Below, in pieces: positions 23,496-31,096 of a stretch of DNA of 31,096 nt (position 1 is its first letter; the number at the start of each line of letters is the position of its first letter). The stretch covers positions 1-31,096 of the forward strand of contig CAKZUM010000460.1 of NCBI GenBank assembly GCA_937921525.1, in the 5' to 3' direction. Made by a program: the position numbers and the translations under genes. This stretch comes from an uncultured Saprospiraceae bacterium. Lineage in GTDB: Bacteria > Bacteroidota > Bacteroidia > Chitinophagales > Saprospiraceae. Under the pieces are notes generated by a model. That model did not search any database. It saw nothing but the letters and a program-made list of their open reading frames with translations, and was not told the DNA's origin.

Positions 23496-26400
23496 ATGAG
23501 CAAAACAGCTATACTATTTTGTACTTGTCTTTGTACCGTATTAGTAGCCTTTGGGATGGATTATCCCAATACTGGATACTCCTTGCCTGATCCATTTGAG
23601 ATGGACGTTGCGGTTCAAATATCTCCCGATACGATTCCTTTGATTGACAGAACTGGAGATTTTATCAATAATCCGAATAATAATCCATTCGATCTGAAAG
23701 ACCCTGCTGTTATTGAGCAGAAAGTAGAATATGATGTAGAGTCTGGCTCTTATATCATTACCGAAAAAATTGGAGAAGATTATTATCGGGCACCAACCTA
23801 TATGTCTTTCCAAGAATATTTGGATTACGAAGCAAAGCAACAGGAGCGAAATTACTTTAACAACTTAGCAGGGGTAAGTACGGATGATGATAATATCAGT
23901 GGAAAGATAGATCCTATTGCAAAATTACAATCAGAAATAGAAAATTCCCTCATTGATCGTCTTTTTGGTGGGACAGAGGTAGATATACGACCACAAGGTA
24001 ACATTGATTTAACCTTTGGTGTAGATTTTCAAAATGTAGAGAATCCTATTTTAACCAGAAGACAACAGCGTCAGGGTGGGTTTGATTTTGATATGGACAT
24101 TCAAATGAATGTGGAAGGAAAAATCGGAGAAAAGCTGAACTTGTCTACTAACTATAATACTGGTGCTACTTTTGATTTTGAAAACCAATTAAATTTAGGC
24201 TATGCCAGTGATGCTTTTAGTGAAGATGAAATTATAAAAAATATTGAGGCAGGTAACGTTAGTTTGCCTCTTAGAGGGCAGCTAATTCAAGGAAGTCAAA
24301 ATCTTTTTGGTTTAAGAACAGACCTTAAATTTGGGTATTTGAATTTAAGTTTGATTGCTGCCCAACAAAAATCCCAAAGAGAAAATATACAATTAGAAGG
24401 AGGTAGTCAAGTACAAGAATTTGAAGTATTTGCAGATGAATATGATGAAAATCGACACTTCTTTTTATCTCATTATTTTAGAGATAATTTTGAGGCAGCT
24501 TTACAAAACCTTCCACAAGTTAACAGTTTAACAACCGTTACCAGAATTCAAGTCTGGGTCACTAATGATCGGAATGCAACTGAGCAGGTTAGAGAAATTG
24601 CCTCTTTTACAGATTTAGGAGAACCCGAAGAAACTTGGACTGTACAAGCCCCTCCCTCTCCAAGGAATACAGATATTTTTGGTAGAGGCTTACCTGCTAA
24701 TAATTCCAATTCCTTAGAAGATTTACTAGATGATGAGCAAGCGCACATTTTGGATAATGTAGTAAATACTGTTCAGAGTGCGCCATATAATTTTAAGCAA
24801 ACGGAAGATTTTGAAAAGGTGAGTGCTAGATTGTTATCTCGCACAGAGTACGAGTTTGATGCACAGTTAGGCTATGTATCGGTCAATGTTAATTTGCAAC
24901 CAGATCAGGTGTTGGCAGTAGCATATGAGTACATATACAATGGTCGAGTATTTCAAGTAGGAGAGTTCGCAAACGATGTGACCGCTACCAAGCCCGATTC
25001 TGATGAATGTACGTCTGATCCGCAGAATGTCCTGTTTCTGAAGATGTTAAAGAGTTCTACGCCACGAGTAGATATGCCATTGTGGGATTTGATGATGAAG
25101 AACATTTATAATGTTGGAGCATACCAAGTGGATGAGCAAGAATTTAGGTTAGAGGTATTTTACCAAGCTCCGGGGAGAGGAGATTTACGGTTCATTCCAG
25201 AGCCTGAAATTTCTCGTTTCCCTTTATTGAGATTATTAAATTTAGATAATCTGAATATCCTTAGAGACCCTCAACCTGATGGCGTTTTTGATTATGTACC
25301 GGGCATTACGATTAATCCTAGAAATGGACGGGTCATGTTTCCAGTACTAGAGCCTTTCGGTACTGGTTTGGAAAGAACTATTCGAGAGAGAGTGCCTAAT
25401 AGTGCGGCGGCAGAACGTATCGTTCAGGCGGTATCTTACCCAATGTTATACGATTCTACGGTCATCCTTGCGAGGGAATTTCCAGAGTTCAATAAGTTTG
25501 TTTTAAAAGGAGAATATAAGTCTGCGGTATCTTCGGAAATCTCTTTAGGAGCCTTCAATATTCCTAGAGGTTCGGTTAGAGTAAATGCAGGTGGTCAAGT
25601 TTTAAAAGAAGGAATTGATTATGAGGTAGATTATAATATCGGGCGGGTTAGAATTTTGAATGATGCGATCTTAAATTCAGGCGTTCCTGTTAATGTCTCC
25701 TTTGAAGATAATACTTTATTCGGATTTCAAACCAAGACCCTGCTAGGGGTGCGGGCGGATTATGAATTAGGAGAAAACTCCAATATCGGAGCGACTTTTA
25801 TGCAGTTATTTGAACGACCATTTACACAAAAAGTAAACTTCGGTGATGATCCTATTAATAATAAAGTCTACGGTTTAGATTTTAATTATACGAAAGAAAC
25901 ACCTTGGTTAACTAAAGCCCTTGATGCCCTTCCATTCTATAGTACAAAAGCAGAATCTTCTATTACGGTGAGTGCCGAAGTAGCGGCATTAAAACCGGGG
26001 CACTCAAGAGCAATTAATCAAGCCGAAGATGAAGGCGCTGTTTATATAGATGACTTTGAAGGTAGTGCCAGTAGTTTAGATCTACGAACACCTACAACGA
26101 AATGGGTATTGGCCTCTGTCCCACAAGATGACGCATTTGGAAATAACCCTGGCTTCCCAGAATCTGCCCTAGTAGATAATACTTTATCAGGTGTCAATCG
26201 AGCGCATTTAAATTGGTATAGAATCGATCAAGCGGCCTATAGAAATAGTCCAGATGAAGACTTAGATCATCCATATACCAGACAAGTCAGACAAACGGAG
26301 ATATTCCCGAACCTGCAACTACAAGGCTTCGATAACAACATTGTTCAGTCTTTAGACTTACATTATGATCCTCGTAGAAGAGGAGCTTATAATTTTGAAG

Positions 26401-29400
26401 AACAGGAAGGATCAGTTTACTCTGAAGGCTTGGATAATAATGGTAATTTAAAAGAACCTGAAACGAGATGGGCAGGAATTATGCGGGATATGCCCAATAC
26501 AAATTTTGAACAAAATAACTACGAATTTATAGAATTTTGGATGCTAAGTCCTTTCATTGAAAACTTTACAAATGAAGGGGATTTAGTCTTCCATTTAGGA
26601 AATGTATCAGAGGATATTTTGAGAGATTCAAGATACTTCTTTGAAAATGGTATTCCTGTTGCCAATGATCGAAATACGATTGATGCTGGGGCAGACACTT
26701 GTAATATAGATCCATTAGCGCAGCAAGTAGATTTAACGAATTGGTCACGAATACCTCGTAGAAGAAATATTGTCACAGCATTCGAAAACGATCCTGATAG
26801 ACGAAGACAACAAGATTTGGGCTTAGATGGTTTTGATGATGCTGGAGAACGAGAACACTTTAGCGATTATATTGCTTCGATTCAAGCATCTGATTTAACC
26901 CCTCAAGCAAAGGCAGAAATCTTGAATGATCCATCTAATGATAACTTTGTTTTCTTCAATGAAGATTCTTTGTATCAAAATGATGTGGATGGTATTCGAC
27001 AAAGATATAGCCGTTTTAATGGTCAGCAAGGTAATTCCGAATCTGCTGGAGATAGTAGAAACTTACAGGCTAGTTCCAACCAACCTGACTCCGAGGATTT
27101 GGATAGAAATAATAGTTTGAATGAGACAGAATCTTTTTATGAATATAGAATTCCATTAGGTTCTGATGGGATGGGAGGCATCGCATTAAATAACTTTGTC
27201 ACGGATTCCATTGTATCTAGACCAAATGGTCCAGCGGGTCCAGAAACTTGGTATCGTTTTAAAATTCCTTTAAATCAGCCTACGAATGTAGTAGGAGGTA
27301 TTTCTGATTTTAGAGCGATCCGATTTATGCGGATGTACATGAAAGGGTTTAAAGACCCTGTGACCTTACGTTTTGCTAGACTAGAACTAGTCAGAAACCA
27401 ATGGAGAAGATACCTTAGAGCCTTAAGTACAATTATTGATATTCCTACGAATCCTCCAGAAACGGCTGACTTTGATGTGAACGCTGTCAATATAGAAGAA
27501 AATAGTAGTCGTTTTCCCTTTCCATATGTATTACCTGCCGGGATTGTCCGAGAGAATTCTTTGGGGCCATTCCCGAATGCCCTACAGAATGAGCAATCCT
27601 TGTCGATGTCCGTTTGTGATCTGCCTGATGGAGATGCTAGGGCCATTTATAAACGGGTAGATATGGATATGCGGGTCTATGATCGGATCAAGATGTTCGT
27701 CCACGCAGAGGACGAATTGGGAACCGCTGAATATGACCCCGGCGAAGTACAACTCTTTATGCGGCTAGGTAATGATTTTGAAGAAAATTATTATGAATAT
27801 GAGATTCCGTTAACGATGTCTAATAGAGAGAATCTACCCGTTAGTATCCTTGATGATGCTTATGTCAATGAGGTGTGGCATCCAGATAATGCGATTGATT
27901 TTCCATTAGATTCTTTACAAAGTATTAAGCGACAAAGGAATAGGCAGAACCTCCCAGCTAATGCTGCCTTTGAAGTGCCGCATATTCGGACAGATGAATT
28001 TAGCGGAACGGAACGAGAGGTAGGAACATTCCGTGTAGTCGGTAATCCTAACCTAGGTTTTGTGGAAGGCATTATGATTGGTATTCGGAATCGAAGAGAT
28101 AATGGGGCGACTATTTGTTCCGAAGTTTGGGTCAATGAGTTGCGGCTATCTGGTTTTGATGAAAGAGGGGGGCAGGCTGGTTTAGCTAGGATTGATTTCC
28201 AACTAGCCGACTTGGGTAATGCGACCATCGCAGGTAATTTTAGTACGATTGGTTGGGGACAGTTAGAGGAAAAAGTAAATGATAGAGCTAGAGAAAGATA
28301 TACCCAATATGACCTAGCAACTAATCTTGAATTGAGTAAATTTTTACCTGAAAAATGGGGTTTGAAAATTCCTTTTTACGCACAATACTCAGAGACGCGT
28401 TATTCTCCTGAGTTTGATCCCTATGACCTAGATATATTGTTAAAGGATAAAATTGATGACGCTCCAGTAGCCCAGAAAGATTCTATTCGAGATCAGGCAG
28501 AGGACTTTGAATCTATCAAGACGATCAACTTTAGCCGAGTAAGAAAGGAACGAACGAATACGGAAAAAGCTCCGATGCCGTGGGATGTATCTAATTTTAG
28601 TGCTTCTTATAACCATACAGAAACAGTCAAGAAAAACCCTATTATAGAACGAGATGAGTCAGATATTTATAGAGGTGGGTTAGACTATACCTATTCCACA
28701 AAAGGTAAATTTATTAAGCCTTTTAATAAGCTCGTTAAGAATGATAAGTATTTGAAATTTATCAAAGAGATCAATTTCAACCCTATCCCTAATAACTTTA
28801 CTTTTAATACGGTCTTGGATCGACACCAACAGGCCACTACGTATCGTTTTGTGGAGCCTGAGTTTAGTACCTTCTTCATACGGAAATTTACTTGGGGACG
28901 TAACTATGACTTGAAGTGGGATTTAATGAAAAACTTAAAATTGAATTTTAATGCTGCTCAAGAGTCTGCTATAGATGAATTAGATATAGAAGGCAATACT
29001 CCTTTTGGTGAGTCCTATAATGGAACAAACAACGATTATATCAAAGAAAATCTATCTGATTGGGGACGGGCTAAAAATTACTATCATAACATCAACGTTA
29101 GTTATAATGTTCCTTTTAAAAATTTACCATTCTTAGATTGGGTTACTTTAAAGGCACAGTATAGTGCCACCTATGACTGGAGTCGATCTGCTATTAATGC
29201 AGATTCTTTGGGGAACGTGATTCAGAATAGTCAAAACCGTCAACTGAACTTAGATTTGAATTTTGAGAAACTATATAACTATTCTAGTTTCCTAAAAAAT
29301 ATTAATGGCAAAAAGAAGAGAGGTCGATCTGGTGGTAGAACTACCCGAGCACCAAGGGATGGAAGTAAGCCAGATGCGAAGACGAAAAAGAAGAAAGTAA

Positions 29401-30878
29401 AAGAGCCATCCGCTGCTGCAAAAGCATTGCTTCGACCTTTGATGATGATTCGGAAAGCTAGGGTCAATTATTCGGAACAATTTGGATCTGTAGTACCTGG
29501 ATTCCTTCCACAAGCAGGACTATTTGGACAAAGAGATTTTACTGCTCCCGGTTGGGATTATGTACTGGGTTTCCGTCCGAATGACGCATGGTATGATCAA
29601 GCACGAGACGATGGCTGGATTACAGATAATGTCTTCCAAAATCAACAAGTGATTGAGGATTATCAACAAAAAGTAGATGCTCGATTGACTTTAGAACCAA
29701 TCAATGATTTTAGAATAGAAATAGAAGCTAGTCGAAATTATCAAGAAAATCATACGGAGTTCTTTAAAGATACTTCTATTGTCGATAATGTATCTCGAAT
29801 AGATCATGTTGCAGAACGAGATATAGGTTCTGTAACGGTTTCTTATATGGCTTTACAAACCTTATTTGATGATGATATTGTGGGGCTGTTTAGAAAATTT
29901 GAAGACTATAGAATTATTTTATCTAACCGTTTAGGTACAGGTATCCATGAGTCTGATGGTGTGAATTATACGGAAGGATTTGGACGATACCATCAAGATG
30001 TATTGATTCCTTCTTTCTTAGCAGCATATACCGATCAAAATCCAGAGACGATAGATATTTACGAGGATGCCCGTAATTTTAAAAACTTAATTCCTCGACC
30101 AAATTGGCGAGTAACTTATAATGGATTGTCCAAAGTAGGTAACTTGGGAGACATCTTCCAAAACGTTAGTTTGACACATGGCTATCGCTCCACCATGACC
30201 ATTAATGCGTTTAATTCTAACTTTAAATATGTAGATCAAAATCCATTTAGTGATGAAAATATCAACGCTCAAACAAATAATTACTATTCTCGTTTTGAGA
30301 TACCAACGGTAGTTATTCGAGAAGATTTTAGTCCTTTAATAGGACTAGATATGCGATTGAAAAATGGCGCAAATGCTACTTTGGATTTTAAAAAATCTAG
30401 AAATTTATCCTTTGACTTAATTACGAATGAATTGAACGAAACGAAAACGACAGAATATGTTGTTGGTTTTGGATGGAGGCTTAAAGATGTCTACATTGGC
30501 TTTTTGCAGTTTGGACCTAATAAAAAGAAGAAGAAAAATAAAGGGGATGAACAAGAGCCAACGAATCCTGATGTTCCAAATAGAACTGGCAATACCAGAA
30601 GAGGTAGTGGAAGTGCTAGTCAAGCGAATGACTTAAACTTCAAATTTGACTTCTCTTTTAGAGATGATATTACCTTGAAGCATATTTTAGATCAAAATAT
30701 AACAGAGCCTACTAGAGGCTTGAAGAGTATCAGAATTTCACCATCTATTGATTATACCATCAATGAGCAATTAACGCTTAGGTGGTTTGTGGATTACAAT
30801 AGAACGATTCCTGCTACTTCTGCTTCTTTTCCAATTACGAATGTGCAAGGTGGGTTGACGGTACGATTTACTTTATAA
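23496..30878 (+). CDS. sprA: Cell surface protein SprA, type 9 secretion system outer-membrane translocon
   Basis: A 2460-aa protein, near the 2.4-kb-residue size of Flavobacterium SprA. SprA forms the giant 36-strand outer-membrane barrel through which T9SS cargo leaves the periplasm; it is needed for gliding and secretion. The N-terminus is a signal peptide (MSKTAILFCTCLCTVLVAFG). The body is rich in alternating beta-strands with SprA-like segments such as GNIDLTFGVDFQNVENP, FDFDMDIQMNVEGKIGEKL, AINQAEDEGAVYIDDFEGS and ICSEVWVNELRLSGFDE. Two lysine-rich low-complexity loops lie at about 1937-1970 and 2341-2385. The C-terminus GGLTVRFTL fits a barrel end. The frame is intact throughout and is closed by a good terminator. 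It is the likely export route for the type B sorted protein encoded at 2744-4117. Confidence 0.97.
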   Translation: MSKTAILFCTCLCTVLVAFGMDYPNTGYSLPDPFEMDVAVQISPDTIPLIDRTGDFINNPNNNPFDLKDPAVIEQKVEYDVESGSYIITEKIGEDYYRAPTYMSFQEYLDYEAKQQERNYFNNLAGVSTDDDNISGKIDPIAKLQSEIENSLIDRLFGGTEVDIRPQGNIDLTFGVDFQNVENPILTRRQQRQGGFDFDMDIQMNVEGKIGEKLNLSTNYNTGATFDFENQLNLGYASDAFSEDEIIKNIEAGNVSLPLRGQLIQGSQNLFGLRTDLKFGYLNLSLIAAQQKSQRENIQLEGGSQVQEFEVFADEYDENRHFFLSHYFRDNFEAALQNLPQVNSLTTVTRIQVWVTNDRNATEQVREIASFTDLGEPEETWTVQAPPSPRNTDIFGRGLPANNSNSLEDLLDDEQAHILDNVVNTVQSAPYNFKQTEDFEKVSARLLSRTEYEFDAQLGYVSVNVNLQPDQVLAVAYEYIYNGRVFQVGEFANDVTATKPDSDECTSDPQNVLFLKMLKSSTPRVDMPLWDLMMKNIYNVGAYQVDEQEFRLEVFYQAPGRGDLRFIPEPEISRFPLLRLLNLDNLNILRDPQPDGVFDYVPGITINPRNGRVMFPVLEPFGTGLERTIRERVPNSAAAERIVQAVSYPMLYDSTVILAREFPEFNKFVLKGEYKSAVSSEISLGAFNIPRGSVRVNAGGQVLKEGIDYEVDYNIGRVRILNDAILNSGVPVNVSFEDNTLFGFQTKTLLGVRADYELGENSNIGATFMQLFERPFTQKVNFGDDPINNKVYGLDFNYTKETPWLTKALDALPFYSTKAESSITVSAEVAALKPGHSRAINQAEDEGAVYIDDFEGSASSLDLRTPTTKWVLASVPQDDAFGNNPGFPESALVDNTLSGVNRAHLNWYRIDQAAYRNSPDEDLDHPYTRQVRQTEIFPNLQLQGFDNNIVQSLDLHYDPRRRGAYNFEEQEGSVYSEGLDNNGNLKEPETRWAGIMRDMPNTNFEQNNYEFIEFWMLSPFIENFTNEGDLVFHLGNVSEDILRDSRYFFENGIPVANDRNTIDAGADTCNIDPLAQQVDLTNWSRIPRRRNIVTAFENDPDRRRQQDLGLDGFDDAGEREHFSDYIASIQASDLTPQAKAEILNDPSNDNFVFFNEDSLYQNDVDGIRQRYSRFNGQQGNSESAGDSRNLQASSNQPDSEDLDRNNSLNETESFYEYRIPLGSDGMGGIALNNFVTDSIVSRPNGPAGPETWYRFKIPLNQPTNVVGGISDFRAIRFMRMYMKGFKDPVTLRFARLELVRNQWRRYLRALSTIIDIPTNPPETADFDVNAVNIEENSSRFPFPYVLPAGIVRENSLGPFPNALQNEQSLSMSVCDLPDGDARAIYKRVDMDMRVYDRIKMFVHAEDELGTAEYDPGEVQLFMRLGNDFEENYYEYEIPLTMSNRENLPVSILDDAYVNEVWHPDNAIDFPLDSLQSIKRQRNRQNLPANAAFEVPHIRTDEFSGTEREVGTFRVVGNPNLGFVEGIMIGIRNRRDNGATICSEVWVNELRLSGFDERGGQAGLARIDFQLADLGNATIAGNFSTIGWGQLEEKVNDRARERYTQYDLATNLELSKFLPEKWGLKIPFYAQYSETRYSPEFDPYDLDILLKDKIDDAPVAQKDSIRDQAEDFESIKTINFSRVRKERTNTEKAPMPWDVSNFSASYNHTETVKKNPIIERDESDIYRGGLDYTYSTKGKFIKPFNKLVKNDKYLKFIKEINFNPIPNNFTFNTVLDRHQQATTYRFVEPEFSTFFIRKFTWGRNYDLKWDLMKNLKLNFNAAQESAIDELDIEGNTPFGESYNGTNNDYIKENLSDWGRAKNYYHNINVSYNVPFKNLPFLDWVTLKAQYSATYDWSRSAINADSLGNVIQNSQNRQLNLDLNFEKLYNYSSFLKNINGKKKRGRSGGRTTRAPRDGSKPDAKTKKKKVKEPSAAAKALLRPLMMIRKARVNYSEQFGSVVPGFLPQAGLFGQRDFTAPGWDYVLGFRPNDAWYDQARDDGWITDNVFQNQQVIEDYQQKVDARLTLEPINDFRIEIEASRNYQENHTEFFKDTSIVDNVSRIDHVAERDIGSVTVSYMALQTLFDDDIVGLFRKFEDYRIILSNRLGTGIHESDGVNYTEGFGRYHQDVLIPSFLAAYTDQNPETIDIYEDARNFKNLIPRPNWRVTYNGLSKVGNLGDIFQNVSLTHGYRSTMTINAFNSNFKYVDQNPFSDENINAQTNNYYSRFEIPTVVIREDFSPLIGLDMRLKNGANATLDFKKSRNLSFDLITNELNETKTTEYVVGFGWRLKDVYIGFLQFGPNKKKKKNKGDEQEPTNPDVPNRTGNTRRGSGSASQANDLNFKFDFSFRDDITLKHILDQNITEPTRGLKSIRISPSIDYTINEQLTLRWFVDYNRTIPATSASFPITNVQGGLTVRFTL

Positions 30879-30900
30879 ACCGTACTTCCTTCTTCTTATT

Positions 30901-30938
30901 AAAAGGGATAAAACAATATATGTTTTATCCCTTTTTTT
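30901..30938 (+). terminator. Intrinsic terminator of sprA
   Basis: AAAAGGGATAAAACA (30901-30915) pairs perfectly with TGTTTTATCCCTTTT (30921-30935) around ATATA, and T continues to 30938. It begins 22 bp after the sprA stop. The leading A-run makes it potentially bidirectional. Confidence 0.92.
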
Positions 30939-30956
30939 ATTACCTTACATAGGGCA

Positions 30957-31095
30957 AACGAAAAGTCAAAATCGTAATATATAATTCATTGAAAAATGCT
31001 TGGGGTCGATGGTTGAAGTTTGTAACTTCAACCTAATATGCTGCAAGTTTGTAACTTGCTTCCACCAATATATATTATAAAAACGACTTTTCGTT
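30957..31095. repeat. TIR-bounded intergenic element with two internal hairpins
   Basis: AACGAAAAGTC (30957-30967) is repeated inverted at 31085-31095 (GACTTTTCGTT), with further matching TAATATATA sequence inward, giving terminal inverted repeats of about 28 bp. Inside are two hairpins with the same core AAGTT-TGT-AACTT: 31011-31033 (10-bp stem) and 31043-31059 (7-bp stem). It differs from the CTWAGTAACRAC family. The right end coincides with the window edge, so its true extent is unknown. Confidence 0.75.
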
Positions 31096-31096
31096 C

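Noticed and set aside
27275..27646. 123-codon minus-strand frame inside sprA, and other long frames antisense to sprA
   Set aside because: They lie within an intact, strongly supported coding sequence and have no recognisable protein features; they are antisense shadows.

Overview
The window reads as a chromosomal segment of a low-GC Bacteroidota, most likely a Saprospiraceae-like member of the phylum. The indicators are a SusC/SusD pair, a DUF4249 lipoprotein beside a TonB-dependent receptor, a type 9 secretion (T9SS) C-terminal sorting domain, the giant T9SS translocon SprA directly after ruvA, and promoter candidates of the Bacteroidota type (TTG then TAnnTTTG). The family-level assignment is inference.

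Layout. Positions 1-1481 (plus strand) hold housekeeping genes: the tail of an RluF-type pseudouridine synthase, a small SpoU/TrmH RNA methyltransferase and a DUF1697 protein. Positions 1491-21422 are entirely minus strand. In transcription order they encode SusC (21422-18213), SusD (17977-16274, followed by a clear intrinsic terminator), two giant paralogous VCBS/FG-GAP lipoproteins with a central ASPIC/UnbV domain, a second TonB-dependent receptor, its DUF4249 partner lipoprotein, a third FG-GAP lipoprotein, a T9SS-sorted adhesin-like protein and, after an intergenic palindrome, a secreted OmpA-N-terminal-like protein. Positions 22449-30878 (plus strand) encode RuvA and SprA.

How the genes may work together. 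The minus-strand block looks like a cell-surface uptake locus with two different outer-membrane TonB transporters (SusCD type and DUF4249 type) and three calcium-motif beta-propeller lipoproteins. It has no recognisable hydrolase, lyase, peptidase or regulator. Motif counting gives seven Ca-binding loops before and seven after the ASPIC/UnbV domain in both giant lipoproteins, so each is inferred to be two seven-bladed propellers joined by ASPIC/UnbV. This is the best candidate for an undescribed protein system here; its ligand is unknown.

The noncoding DNA is unusually rich in structure. A family of intergenic palindromes ends in CTWAGTAACRAC. It has three full copies (166, 168 and 207 bp) and one copy of about 98 bp that looks like an internally deleted relative. 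One full copy would sit inside the susC leader RNA. Other items are a 29-bp hairpin whose only two mismatches are G.U pairs on the plus-strand RNA, a 40-bp near-perfect palindrome plus a second hairpin between susC and susD, a 16-bp-stem hairpin after ruvA, and a different TIR-bounded element at the right edge.
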